Source of the DNA: CAZAGD01 sp964484485 | GTDB lineage: Bacteria > Desulfobacterota > SM23-61 | Direction: 5' to 3' | DNA: 64,000 bases | Assembly: GCA_964484485.1 (NCBI GenBank) | Contig: CAZAGD010000130.1 | Coordinates: forward strand, 1-64,000 | Part shown: positions 8,041 to 17,079 of the stretch, piece after piece | Numbering within the stretch: position 1 is the stretch's first letter | Layout of the letters: every line of letters begins with the position of its first letter | Position numbers and translations under genes: made by a program | Notes under the pieces: model-generated | What the model saw: the letters and a program-made list of their open reading frames with translations, nothing else | What the model was told of the DNA's origin: nothing | The model's database searches: none

Positions 8041-9537
8041 ATGCTGGACTTAATTCTCTTAGGTTTAAAAGAAATTTTTCAACCCTATCCTTTAATTTTT
8101 CTCTTCTTCGGAACAATTGCCGGAATTGTGGTGGGTTGTATTCCGGGTTTTACGGTGACCATGGGTGCGGCTCTCCTTTTGCCGCTCACCTTCGGCATGA
8201 AATCTATAGAAGGATTAGCGGCTATGATTGGCGTATTAGTTGGGGGATTAGCCGGTGGCCAGATTTCGGGTATTCTTATTGGCATACCAGGAACACCCTC
8301 CTCAGTGGCCACGGTCTTTGATGGGTACCCCATGGCCAAGAAAGGGGAGGCTGGTAACGCTTTATGTTTGGGAGTTTGGGCATCTTTCTTTGGTGGGATA
8401 ATAAGCGCTTTTTTCCTCCTTTTCTTTGCTCCTCCCTTGGCTAATATGGCTTTGAAGTTTGGACCATGGGAATTTTTCTCTTTGGTAGCTTTTGGTTTAA
8501 CTATCATTGCCAGCCTTTCTGGAGAGTCGCTTTTGAAAGGGTTAATCTCTGGTCTTTTAGGTCTGATTGCAGCCACCGTCGGGGCCGATCCCATAACCGG
8601 AGTTTTGCGCTTCGATTTTGGTATTTATGGGTTGAGTGGCGGATTTTCTTTTTTACCTGTCCTTATAGGCCTCTTCGCTTTTTCAGAGTTGATGGGCAAT
8701 TTGGAAAGAAAAGAAAGGTCTACAGAAAAGCTTATTTTGAATCCAAATCTAAACTTCTCATCCCCCAAAATGATCCGGATAATTTTCAGTCAGCCGGTTA
8801 ATCTAATTCGTTCTTCTTTAATTGGTGCTTTTATTGGTGTTCTTCCTGGAGCGGGGGGAAGTATCTCGAATATTTTGAGTTACGATCAAGCGATGAAAGG
8901 GTCTAAATACCCCGAAAAATTTGGCACGGGAATTCCTGATGGGGTTATTGCCTCTGAAGCAGCGAATAACGCTACCGGAGGCGGGGCTCTCATTCCGGCC
9001 ATGGCCTTAGGAGTTCCTGGAGACGCTGTGACGGCCATTATGCTGGGCGCCCTTATCCTCCATGGAATCCAACCTGGTCCTATGTTAATCGTTGAGTTCC
9101 CAGGGCTAGTTTACGGGGTGATCATGGCTTTTTTCTTAGCCCATTTCTTCATGGCTGGAGTACAGCTTTATGGCATCAGTCTTTTCGTACGCTTAACTCG
9201 TCTTCCCTTATATATATTGGTTCCCTCCATTGTGGTCTTCTGTGTCGTGGGGTCATTTGCCATTCACAATCGCTTCTTCGATATTTGGGTGCTTTTCATA
9301 TTCGGAATTCTGGGGTATTTAATGAAAAAGTTTGGTTTCCCTTTAACCCCTTTAATCTTAGGTATAATATTGGGCCCCTTAGCTGAGAAGAATTTGCGCC
9401 GAGCATTACAAACAAGTAGTCACCTATCTCTATTTTTTACCAGGCCAATTTCGCTGATTTTTTTGATCTTAGCTTTGATTTCCATTCTTTATCCTTTCTA
9501 CCAGCGTTATAAAAAGGGAAAAGTGAAACAAAATTGA
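8041..9537 (+). CDS. TTT transporter large permease TctA
   Basis: A 498-residue integral membrane protein with about 12 hydrophobic segments. It has the TctA signatures GCIPGFTVTMGAALLLPLTF near the N-terminus, GIPGTPSSVATVFDGYPMA (about 83-101) and GVLPGAGGSISNILSYDQA (about 264-282), plus SEAANNATGGGALIPAMALG. It forms the ion-driven channel for the substrate bound by TctC. An AGGGAGG ribosome site abuts the start. The ggt gene follows after 13 bp. Confidence 0.95.
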   Translation: MLDLILLGLKEIFQPYPLIFLFFGTIAGIVVGCIPGFTVTMGAALLLPLTFGMKSIEGLAAMIGVLVGGLAGGQISGILIGIPGTPSSVATVFDGYPMAKKGEAGNALCLGVWASFFGGIISAFFLLFFAPPLANMALKFGPWEFFSLVAFGLTIIASLSGESLLKGLISGLLGLIAATVGADPITGVLRFDFGIYGLSGGFSFLPVLIGLFAFSELMGNLERKERSTEKLILNPNLNFSSPKMIRIIFSQPVNLIRSSLIGAFIGVLPGAGGSISNILSYDQAMKGSKYPEKFGTGIPDGVIASEAANNATGGGALIPAMALGVPGDAVTAIMLGALILHGIQPGPMLIVEFPGLVYGVIMAFFLAHFFMAGVQLYGISLFVRLTRLPLYILVPSIVVFCVVGSFAIHNRFFDIWVLFIFGILGYLMKKFGFPLTPLILGIILGPLAEKNLRRALQTSSHLSLFFTRPISLIFLILALISILYPFYQRYKKGKVKQN

Positions 9538-9550
9538 AGGGAGATAATTC

Positions 9551-11158
9551 ATGAATAAACAGGTATTCGTTTCCCACCGACCAGTAGTCATGGGCACTAA
9601 TTGGATGATTACCTCTGGTCATCCCTTGGCTTCTCAGGCAGGAGCAGTCATCTTGGAGAGAGGCGGGCAAGCTATTGACGCAGCTATTGCGGCTAACGCC
9701 GTCTTATGTGTGGTCAGGCCTCATATGTGTGGCTTGGGTGGTGATGCCTTTATCATCTTTTACCAGGCTAAAGACAAGAAAGTAGAGGTTTTAAATGCCA
9801 GCGGCCGTTCGCCTTTTGCTGCTACTCGAGAATTTTATGTGGAGCAAGGTTTTAAGAATATCCCCGAGCGAGGGATTCTTACGGCTACTGTGCCGGGCGT
9901 AGTAGATGGTTGGGTGGCCGCTTTAGAAAAATATGGATCTATTCCCTTAACCGAGCTTCTCCAGAAAGCCATTCTATATGCGGAAAAGGGATTTCCCGTT
10001 TACCAGGAGTTGAGTCAAGTAATTGCTCAAGAAGCAGAATTATTGCAAAAGTCGCCGGACGCTGCGAGGATTTTTTTAAAGAATGGCCGGCCACCCCAGG
10101 TGGGTGAGCTCCTTGTCCAGCCCGAGTTAGCAGCATCTTTTAAAAAAATTGCCCGGGAGGGAAGAAAAGTTTTTTATGAAGGTGAGATTGCGGAAGCTAT
10201 CGTAAATTTTTCGCGAGAAGTAGGCGGTTTGTTTTCGGAGAGGGACTTAATTGAACATCGGGCCACTTGGGTTTCTCCTATAGAAACTACCTACCGAGGC
10301 TATCGTGTCTTAGCTAACCCGCCTAATTCGCAAGGCGTGGCCTTGCTTATGCAGCTTAACATGATTGAGAACTTCGATTTAAAGAAATTGGGACATAATA
10401 GCGCCGATTATGTGCATCTGTTAGTAGAAGCTAAAAAATTGGCTTTTGCTGATCGGGATCGTTATGTGGGCGACCCCGATTTTCATCCTGTTCCCATAGA
10501 AAAAATGATAGCCAAAGAGTACGGCTTTAGACAGAGCTCCCGGATTGATTTTAATAAGGCTGCATCTGTTGTATCTCCCACCGAATTTTCAATTGGGGGA
10601 GGAGACACCATCTATTTAGCCGTCGTGGATAAAGAGGGCAATGCCGTCTCGATGATCCAGAGCCTTTATGAAGCTTTTGGAAGCGGGGTAGTCGTTAAAG
10701 GAACAGGCATCCTGCTGCATAATCGGGGAAGAGGATTTAATCTCGAAGCTAATCATCCCAATTGTTTACAACCTCATAAGAGACCATATCATACTCTATC
10801 TCCTTGTTTGGTGATGAAAGATGATCTTCCCTTCATGGTCTTGGGCACTCCTGGAGCCGATGGCCAAACGCAAACTATCACGCAAGTTTTAGCAAACTTT
10901 ATTGACTTCGGTGCAGATATCCAAGAGGCGATAGAAGCTCCCCGCTGGCGGAGTTTTCCGGGGACACGTTTAGCCATTGAAGACCGCTTTCCGGCTGAGG
11001 TCTTTGAGAAATTAAAGAGCAAAGGCCATGAGTTAGAAATCCTGCCCGCTTATTCTGCCGTGTGCGGAGGCGCTCAAGGAATTATCCTCGACCATAAAAA
11101 TGGAGTTTTGATGGGAGGAGCAGATCCCCGGCGACATGGGTATGTAATCGGTAGCTGA
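9551..11158 (+). CDS. Gamma-glutamyltransferase family protein, cytoplasmic type
   Basis: A 535-residue Ntn-hydrolase that would cleave itself at T353 (GGGDTIYLAVVDKEGNAVS) to expose the catalytic threonine. Other family marks are GGNAxDAAIAANA-like GGQAIDAAIAANAVL (38-52), ANPPNSQG and GSGVVVKGTGILLHNRGRGF. No signal peptide is seen, so it resembles intracellular YwrD-type members rather than periplasmic GGT. It hydrolyses or transfers gamma-glutamyl groups, or related acylated amines. It follows the TTT genes by 13 bp and so may process the imported compound. Its 3' end nearly touches the convergent CoA-transferase gene. Confidence 0.9.
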   Translation: MNKQVFVSHRPVVMGTNWMITSGHPLASQAGAVILERGGQAIDAAIAANAVLCVVRPHMCGLGGDAFIIFYQAKDKKVEVLNASGRSPFAATREFYVEQGFKNIPERGILTATVPGVVDGWVAALEKYGSIPLTELLQKAILYAEKGFPVYQELSQVIAQEAELLQKSPDAARIFLKNGRPPQVGELLVQPELAASFKKIAREGRKVFYEGEIAEAIVNFSREVGGLFSERDLIEHRATWVSPIETTYRGYRVLANPPNSQGVALLMQLNMIENFDLKKLGHNSADYVHLLVEAKKLAFADRDRYVGDPDFHPVPIEKMIAKEYGFRQSSRIDFNKAASVVSPTEFSIGGGDTIYLAVVDKEGNAVSMIQSLYEAFGSGVVVKGTGILLHNRGRGFNLEANHPNCLQPHKRPYHTLSPCLVMKDDLPFMVLGTPGADGQTQTITQVLANFIDFGADIQEAIEAPRWRSFPGTRLAIEDRFPAEVFEKLKSKGHELEILPAYSAVCGGAQGIILDHKNGVLMGGADPRRHGYVIGS

Positions 11159-11162
11159 AGTT

Positions 11163-12374
11163 TCAGATTATTTCTTGTTCTTTCAATTGGCGTACTTCTG
11201 CGCTCGAGTAACCAAGAAGAGAAGTAAGAATTTCCTCGTTATTTTCGCCCAGCAACGGGGGAGGGGCGGTCACTTCAATTCTGCTATCGGAAAATGTTAC
11301 TGGCGGGCCGACTGCTTTTACTTTTCCATAAAAAGGATGCTCTATTTCTTTTACTAAGCCCAGATGTTGCACTTGGGGATCAGCAAAAACCCGATCAAAA
11401 GTATTGATGGGACCGCAGGGTATACCGGCCTGATCGAATAAAGGAATCCATTCATCTACAGTCTTTTCGGCTAACTTGCGATCTATAATTTCCATCAAGG
11501 CCTGTCGATTTAGTAGGCGGCGAGAATTATCCGCAAATCGTGGATCATCTTGCAACTCTTCTATTTCTAAGAGCTGGCAAAAAGATTTCCACATCCGCTC
11601 GTTGATTACGCCAAAAATAAGATAATCGTCTTTAGCCCGGTGGGCTTCATACGGAACGATGTTGGGGTGCGCGCTTCCCCAGCGCTGAGGAATGATTCCG
11701 CCAATTAAGTAATTAGAACCTATATTGATAAGGGTAGCTAACTGCATGGCTAAAAGGTTAATCGAGATGCGCTGGCCTTGGCCGGTTTTTTCCCGCAGGA
11801 AGAGGACTGAGGTAATAGCCCCAAAAGCATAAAGACCGGTAAGCACATCAATTAAAGGGACGCCTATCTTAACAGGTTCACCATCAGGAGGACCAGTTAT
11901 AGACATCAATCCGCCAATGGCGGAGACGATCACATCTACGCCCGGCTTATCCCGATATGGACCATCTGTCCCGTAACCTGTAATATCGCAATAAATTAAA
12001 GCGGGGTTTATTTTCTGCAAAACTGCATAACCTATACCCAATTCATCCATGGTGCCTGGCCGAAAATTTTCTATCACTACATCAGCTTTCGATACCAACT
12101 GCTTAAAAATTTCGATGCCTTGCGGGTGCTTAAAATTTAAGGTTAAGCTTTTTTTATTCCGGTTAATGGAGATAAAATAGGCGCTAACTTTATCGGCAAC
12201 CCAAGGAGGACCCCAGGAGCGGCTTTCATCACCGATTTTCGGTTGTTCTATTTTTATTACCTCTGCCCCCAGGTCGCCCATGACCATAGAGCAATATGGC
12301 CCGGCAATGATCCGGGTCAGATCAAGGACCCGAATTCCCTGCAGAGGTGGATTAGATTTAGAATTTTCTTTCAT
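11163..12374 (-). CDS. Family III CoA-transferase (CaiB/BaiF type)
   Basis: A 403-residue enzyme that moves CoA between organic acids through an aspartyl-CoA-thioester. Family blocks are VLDLTRIIAGPYCSMVMGDL (17-36), AEVIKIEQP, SLTLNFKHPQG and the active-site region PGVDVIVSAIGGLMSITG, where D147 is the predicted nucleophile. The acids it acts on cannot be read from sequence. AAGGAGATGAG precedes the ATG. It stands alone, convergent with ggt (4 bp between stops) and divergent from fba across a 446-bp gap. Confidence 0.92.
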   Translation of the reverse strand: MKENSKSNPPLQGIRVLDLTRIIAGPYCSMVMGDLGAEVIKIEQPKIGDESRSWGPPWVADKVSAYFISINRNKKSLTLNFKHPQGIEIFKQLVSKADVVIENFRPGTMDELGIGYAVLQKINPALIYCDITGYGTDGPYRDKPGVDVIVSAIGGLMSITGPPDGEPVKIGVPLIDVLTGLYAFGAITSVLFLREKTGQGQRISINLLAMQLATLINIGSNYLIGGIIPQRWGSAHPNIVPYEAHRAKDDYLIFGVINERMWKSFCQLLEIEELQDDPRFADNSRRLLNRQALMEIIDRKLAEKTVDEWIPLFDQAGIPCGPINTFDRVFADPQVQHLGLVKEIEHPFYGKVKAVGPPVTFSDSRIEVTAPPPLLGENNEEILTSLLGYSSAEVRQLKEQEII

Positions 12375-12582
12375 CTCATCTCCTTGTTTGGCAAAAGATA
12401 AATTCTAATTGATCAGATACCATATTTCCCAAATTTTGGCAACGAAAGGAGTGTCTTCCTGACTGTTTGTTCCCATCTGAGCCATGTTTTGATGTTTATT
12501 AAGAAACTGCTCGGCGGGCAGAGTAATGCCTCAATGAAGCGGGGGTAATATATAAGAATCTTATTTTCTCCTATTTACTCCT

Positions 12583-12613
12583 CCCGCTCCCTCTTAACTT
12601 AAGAGGGAGCGGG
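12583..12613. repeat. 31-bp near-perfect palindrome
   Basis: Fifteen-base arms (CCCGCTCCCTCTTAA and its complement) surround one base. It sits in the 446-bp divergent gap between the CoA-transferase gene and fba. It may be a hairpin-forming dispersed repeat; there is no T-run to make it a classical terminator. The rest of that gap holds only the fba promoter. Confidence 0.65.
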
Positions 12614-12699
12614 GAAGTTAAATCCTTACCTTATGAATTATATTTAGTAAGCAATAAGCCTTTCCTTTTCGCCAGCGGAGAAAGGCGTGGTGTGGAATT

Positions 12700-12749
12700 A
12701 CCAGTCAGAGAATCTTCATTTTGACTTTTATTATAGATTAGCCTATACT
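12700..12749 (+). promoter_or_regulatory. Box-type promoter for fba-fbp
   Basis: ACCAGTCAG (12700-12708), 12 bp, TTGACT (12721-12726), 17 bp, TATACT (12744-12749). Only the right half (GTCAG) of the box matches the copies elsewhere, but at exactly the same distance. This places the start near 12756, some 65 bp before ATG. Confidence 0.72.
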
Positions 12750-12820
12750 GCTAAAAAAATAGTAAGAGGCAGATCGACGCAGAATTTTTGGATAAAAATA
12801 ATCAGCAAGGGGGAATAAAT

Positions 12821-13834
12821 ATGCCTTTAATGACTACCAAGCCGATGTTTGATCTTGCTTATGATGGCGGTTTTGCTATAGGTGCTTTCAATGTGAATAA
12901 TATGGAAATTACCCAAGGAATTATCGAAGCCTGCGCCTTAGAAAAAAGCCCCTTAATTTTGCAGATATCTAAGGGGGCACGTAAATATGCGAAGATGCGC
13001 TACCTGAGACACATAATCCAAGCAGCAGTAGAAGAATACCCCGAACTGCCCATTGCTATCCACCTTGATCATGGAGACACGTTGGAATTAGTAGAGTCTT
13101 GTCTGCAAGAGGGATTTACGAGTGTCATGATCGATGGTTCCCATCTGCCTTATGAAGAAAATGTCCGATTGACGGCAGCCGTTGTCCAGAAAGCTCATCC
13201 GGAGGGAGTTCCCGTAGAAGGAGAGCTGGGCGTTCTGGGCGGGATAGAAGAACATGTAGTGGGCTTAAAGGCTGAAGAATATGAAAAAAGTATAGAAAAA
13301 TTTCTGACTGACCCGATGCAAGCAGCCGATTTTTGGAAGCGTACTGGAGTAGATAGTTTGGCTATTGCTATTGGGACCAGCCACGGCGCCTATAAATTTA
13401 AACACGAGGCCAAATTAGCGATGGACCGCATTGAACAAATCATGAAGACCTGTCCGGGCCTTCCACTGGTAATGCATGGCTCTTCCAGCGTTCCGCAAGA
13501 ATTTATTGATTTGATAAATAAATATGGTGGGAACATGCCTAATGCCATGGGTGTACCGGAGGAGCAGATTCATATGGCGGTGACTAAATATGGGGTATGC
13601 AAAGTCAATATTGATACCGATTTGCGTTTGGCCTTGACGGCCAAAATTCGAGAAGTTTTTGCCACTAAGCCTGCTGAATTTGATCCGCGTAATTACCTTG
13701 GTCCGGGGCGCCAAGCAATTACTGAGATGGTTCGTCATAAACTGCATGTTCTTAACTGTGCCGGGAAAACTGAGGCGGTAATCAAACAATGGCAGAAATT
13801 GGGCAGGCCTTTGCCGCGCTATTATTTGAAATAA
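12821..13834 (+). CDS. fba: Class II fructose-bisphosphate aldolase
   Basis: A 337-residue zinc aldolase that condenses or splits fructose 1,6-bisphosphate. Seen are GAFNVNNMEITQGIIEA (21-37), the zinc/catalytic segment AIHLDHGDT (79-87, D83 and H84), the EGELG block near 133-137, SLAIAIGTSHGAYKF and the phosphate-binding loop MHGSSSVP. ATG at 12821 is preceded by AAGGGGG; an upstream in-frame codon at 12788 lacks a ribosome site. It is followed 26 bp later by fructose-1,6-bisphosphatase, so the pair looks set for gluconeogenesis. Confidence 0.95.
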   Translation: MPLMTTKPMFDLAYDGGFAIGAFNVNNMEITQGIIEACALEKSPLILQISKGARKYAKMRYLRHIIQAAVEEYPELPIAIHLDHGDTLELVESCLQEGFTSVMIDGSHLPYEENVRLTAAVVQKAHPEGVPVEGELGVLGGIEEHVVGLKAEEYEKSIEKFLTDPMQAADFWKRTGVDSLAIAIGTSHGAYKFKHEAKLAMDRIEQIMKTCPGLPLVMHGSSSVPQEFIDLINKYGGNMPNAMGVPEEQIHMAVTKYGVCKVNIDTDLRLALTAKIREVFATKPAEFDPRNYLGPGRQAITEMVRHKLHVLNCAGKTEAVIKQWQKLGRPLPRYYLK

Positions 13835-13860
13835 CTTCTCCAGCAGAAAAGGGAATGAAT

Positions 13861-14880
13861 ATGCCTCAAATTACGGTAATTGAACATCTTCTTTGGCACC
13901 AAAAAGAATCTCCCATGGCCACCGGCCGTTTTACCAGGCTTCTGAATGAGCTTATCTTGGCTGCCAAGATTATTTCCCGAGAAGTAAATAAAGCGGGCTT
14001 AGTGGATATTCTTGGTTTTACGGGGGAGGTTAATGTCCAAGGGGAAGAAGTAAGGCGTCTGGATGAATTCGCTAATCGCGTGCTCATTCATCGCTTGGAA
14101 AGAGCAGGCGTCCTTTGTGCCATGGCTTCGGAAGAAAATGCGGACTTAATAGAAATTCCACCATCTTATCCTATGGGAGATTACATCTTGATTTTTGACC
14201 CTCTTGATGGATCTTCCAATATAGACGTTAATGTATCTATCGGTACGATTTTTTCCATTTATCGGCGCCTTAGGGCCAGCGGAAAAAGAGTAACTATGGA
14301 CGAAGTGCTCCAGAAAGGTTCGCGGCAAGTAGCCGCCGGCTATTTTGTTTATGGTTCATCGACGATGATGGTATATACTACTGGGCAAGGAGTACATGGT
14401 TTTACTCTCGACCCAGGCGTAGGGGAATTTCTACTTTCCCATCCAAACATTAAAATTCCTGAAAATGGCAAGATATATTCCGTCAATGAAGCTAATTGGG
14501 CCTATTGGGATGAGCCTACCCGCCAAGTTATTTCTTATTTTAAAAGTCCTGAGAACGAGCGGGGAGAACCTTATACCCTACGCTATATTGGTTCTTTAGT
14601 TGCTGACTTTCATCGTAACTTGCTCAGCGGAGGTATATTTATGTATCCGGCAGATTTCCGCAATTCCAAGAAGCCCCGCGGTAAACTCCGTCTCATGTGC
14701 GAGGCTAATCCCTTGGCTATGATAGTTCAAGAAGCCGGCGGCTTGGCCACCGATGGAATTAACTCCATCTTGGAGATTGAGCCGCAAGAATTGCACCAAC
14801 GCGTGCCGCTCTTTATTGGATCCAAAAGAGATGTGCTGAAAGTGGCGGAAATATATCGGCAGAATTTTAATTTAACCTAA
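13861..14880 (+). CDS. fbp: Class I fructose-1,6-bisphosphatase
   Basis: A 339-residue phosphatase that makes fructose 6-phosphate in gluconeogenesis. The metal and substrate sites are clear: MASEEN (88-93), IFDPLDGSSNIDVNVSIGTI (111-130) and, near the end, GGLATDG with the CEANPLAMIVQEAGG block. Start ATG 13861 has GGGA 7 bp upstream; an ATG two codons earlier sits too close to it, and longer versions would overlap fba. It is the second gene of the fba operon. The region after its stop up to the next gene is repeat-derived. Confidence 0.94.
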   Translation: MPQITVIEHLLWHQKESPMATGRFTRLLNELILAAKIISREVNKAGLVDILGFTGEVNVQGEEVRRLDEFANRVLIHRLERAGVLCAMASEENADLIEIPPSYPMGDYILIFDPLDGSSNIDVNVSIGTIFSIYRRLRASGKRVTMDEVLQKGSRQVAAGYFVYGSSTMMVYTTGQGVHGFTLDPGVGEFLLSHPNIKIPENGKIYSVNEANWAYWDEPTRQVISYFKSPENERGEPYTLRYIGSLVADFHRNLLSGGIFMYPADFRNSKKPRGKLRLMCEANPLAMIVQEAGGLATDGINSILEIEPQELHQRVPLFIGSKRDVLKVAEIYRQNFNLT

Positions 14881-14924
14881 ATTGAGTGATTTTTCATTAT
14901 TCATTACATCAAAAATACTGGATT

Positions 14925-15025
14925 TCTGCCTGCTTCAGCCTGCTTCATGCTCCCGCAGGAATGAAAAATATCACCCAAGGAATGAGAATGTCATTCCGAT
15001 GGAAACGGGAATCCAGAAGATTTTC
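14925..15025. repeat. Dispersed repeat with GAAGCAGGC-type units
   Basis: Holds two inverted copies of the GAAGCAGGC unit (seen as GCCTGCTTC) and a CTGGATTTC...GGAATGA type sequence, similar to the 48420-48525 and 61135-61205 regions. An open frame crosses it but its codons simply follow the repeat. Confidence 0.5.
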
Positions 15026-15087
15026 TCTTCATAAATATCATAAAGAAGCACTTAGTTTAGGTTTAAATAATAGAGAAACGCGCTCGC

Positions 15088-16338
15088 ATGGTTAGCTTTA
15101 ATTTATTGTTGACTATCTTCCTGTTGCTTTATGGCGCTCGGGCCGCTTTTCAATATTACTTAAACCATTTGAATATCTCTTACCTGCGTCTTCATGGCGC
15201 CGAGGTTCCCCAGGTCTTTCGAGATTTTGTCGACCAGGAGAAATTGGCCAAAATTTCTGCTTACAATCTGGAAAGCGCAAATTTTAGTATGCGGGAATCT
15301 ATATTGAGCCAAGCCTTCTTTTTATTAATTTTACTTTCTGGCTTCTTGCCTTGGTTGGTGACCACGATCTCGCCATGGAAATTAAGCCCCCAGCTTTCGG
15401 GATTGATTTTTTGGGGCATTTTGGCCATTATTTCAACTCTTTGGCAGATTCCTTTTAGTCTCTATGATAACTTCGTCATCGAAGCCAAATATGGGTTCAA
15501 TACGAAAACTTTTAAATTATGGACAACTGATCTTCTCAAGAGCTTGTTGATTTCCTTTGTCTTGGGAAGTCTCCTCCTTTATTTATTATTGTCACTGATC
15601 GATTATGGTGGGGATTTTTGGTGGTTTTGGGCTTGGATAGTATTAGGTTTGGTTGAGTTGTTGATTATTTTTCTATATCCCGTATTGATCGCCCCCTGGT
15701 TTAATAAATTCACCCCTATTAATAATGAAGATTTAAAAAAAAGCATTGGGCATTTACTGGAAAAAGCGGGACTAAGGGCCAAAGGCATTTTCCAAATGGA
15801 TGCTAGCAAAAGAAGTCGACATACTAATGCTTACTTTACGGGTTTAGGCAAAAGCAAAAGAATAATCCTCTTTGATACCCTGCTCAATGCCCATCCTAAA
15901 GAAGAGGTTTTAGCTATTCTGGCGCATGAAATTGGCCATTGGAAGAAGGGACATCTTATAAAACAACTTATTTTAACAGAGCTAATTTCTTTGATTGGAC
16001 TTTATTTAGCGGCCAAATTACTCGCCTGGCCACATTTATACCAGACTTTCGGCTTTGCCGAATCCCTCCCCTATGTGGGTCTTCTATTAGTCGGGGCTTT
16101 GGCCAGCCCCTTGGGATATTTTCTCACGCCTTTGGGAGCAGCGATTTCTCGAAAATATGAACGAGAAGCTGATGAATTTTATTGGAAACTTATGGGAAAT
16201 AAAGAGGCTATGATTAATGCTCTGAAAAGATTGGGAGTGGATAACCTCAGCAATTTGAACCCTCATCCTACATTTGCTTGGTTTTATTATTCCCATCCCC
16301 CGCTTCTGGAGAGGATTAATTATATTTTGAGCAAATAA
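15088..16338 (+). CDS. M48 family (Ste24-type) integral membrane zinc protease
   Basis: A 416-residue membrane protease of the CAAX-protease-1 type. It has several membrane segments, the zinc motif HEIGH (280-284) in LAILAHEIGHWKKGH, and the third ligand glutamate in EREADEF (E360). NAYFTGLGKSKRIILFDTLL just before the zinc motif is a signature of Ste24. Bacteria do not prenylate CAAX proteins in the eukaryotic way, so the role is probably membrane-protein quality control. The ribosome site is weak. The gene stands alone between fbp and a repeat-rich gap. Confidence 0.92.
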   Translation: MVSFNLLLTIFLLLYGARAAFQYYLNHLNISYLRLHGAEVPQVFRDFVDQEKLAKISAYNLESANFSMRESILSQAFFLLILLSGFLPWLVTTISPWKLSPQLSGLIFWGILAIISTLWQIPFSLYDNFVIEAKYGFNTKTFKLWTTDLLKSLLISFVLGSLLLYLLLSLIDYGGDFWWFWAWIVLGLVELLIIFLYPVLIAPWFNKFTPINNEDLKKSIGHLLEKAGLRAKGIFQMDASKRSRHTNAYFTGLGKSKRIILFDTLLNAHPKEEVLAILAHEIGHWKKGHLIKQLILTELISLIGLYLAAKLLAWPHLYQTFGFAESLPYVGLLLVGALASPLGYFLTPLGAAISRKYEREADEFYWKLMGNKEAMINALKRLGVDNLSNLNPHPTFAWFYYSHPPLLERINYILSK

Positions 16339-16381
16339 TTTGCCACCGAGGACTAATCTTCCCCATCCCTTCTTTAAATTT

Positions 16382-16453
16382 AATCCCCCCGTCCCTCCCT
16401 TTAGAAAAGGGAAATACGCTCCCCTCTTTTTTAAAGAGGGGACGGGGGAGATT
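16382..16453. repeat. Long imperfect hairpin element after the M48 gene
   Basis: Outer arms (AATCCCCCCGTCCC and its complement) enclose inner arms (TCCCCTCTTT/AAAGAGGGGA). It resembles intergenic hairpin repeats more than a terminator, as no T-run follows. It begins a 741-bp gene-free stretch (16339-17079) made of several repeat fragments. Confidence 0.6.
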
Positions 16454-16456
16454 ATA

Positions 16457-16486
16457 GGACGCAGATGAACGCTGATTTTCAGGATT
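16457..16486 (+). repeat. Copy of the GCAGAT dispersed repeat
   Basis: Reads GGACGCAGATGAACGCTGAT and onward, matching 27271-27300. Directly after it (16508-16590) are CTCTGTG...CTCTGTGG fragments, which recur in a diverged form at 32190-32330. Confidence 0.65.
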
Positions 16487-16702
16487 ACAAATAATTATCT
16501 AATATTCTCTTTTTCTCTGTGTGCTCCGTGCCCTCTGTGGCTAATATTAATAAAATAATTCTCTGCGCCCTTAGCGTTCTCGGCGGTGAATTATTCCAGG
16601 CCTTATGGTTGGCCGATTAAAGCAATGGACAAGCCCTTGCCCTACGAATTTGATCTATTGTTCATCTCGGAATTTCGTAACCCCCCTCCTCCCTATTAAC
16701 TT

Positions 16703-16840
16703 ATTAATGGGAGCATAAAATAAACGACATCTTCATACGGGGTTCGGCAAGCCCCAAGGGCTTGCCCTGCGAGAAATTTAAAAAACCTCAAATGTAGGGC
16801 AAGGGCTTGTCCCTTGCCGCACTTGCTTTTATTTCTTATG
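16703..16840 (+). repeat. About 140-bp dispersed repeat, copy 1
   Basis: From TTAATGGGAGCATAAAATAA through paired AAGGGCTTGCCCT / GGGCAAGGGCTTG blocks to TTATTTCTTATG. A full inverted copy is at 34870-35008 and a partial copy at 61029-61080. The internal AGGGCAAG/CTTGCCCT blocks can fold into a cruciform. No coding capacity is seen. Confidence 0.8.
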
Positions 16841-16991
16841 TATAATTACGACAAAATTTCATTGGGGAAACTCGATAAAGCCGGACCACGGAGTAAGATA
16901 AGAGTGATAACTGCAAATATTTAATTGCTCCGATTAATAAGAGAAAGAAAGGAGGGTGTTAAGGTAAGAGGAGGTGGGGGGATAAATACAA

Positions 16992-17019
16992 TTGACTTGA
17001 GCTTTTAGATAATTATAAT
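16992..17019 (+). promoter_or_regulatory. Sigma-70-type promoter for the first ABC importer
   Basis: TTGACT (16992-16997), 16 bp, TATAAT (17014-17019). No GGTCAG box upstream. A start near 17026 leaves about 54 bp before the ATG. Confidence 0.65.
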
Positions 17020-17079
17020 GTTTAATTAACCCCTGCATCTAATACAAATTTTGCATGTTAAAAAAAGAGGAGGTGTTTT

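Noticed and set aside
14886..15095. 69-residue open frame before the M48 gene
   Set aside because: It lies in a dispersed repeat and its codons follow the repeat; no ribosome site or homology.
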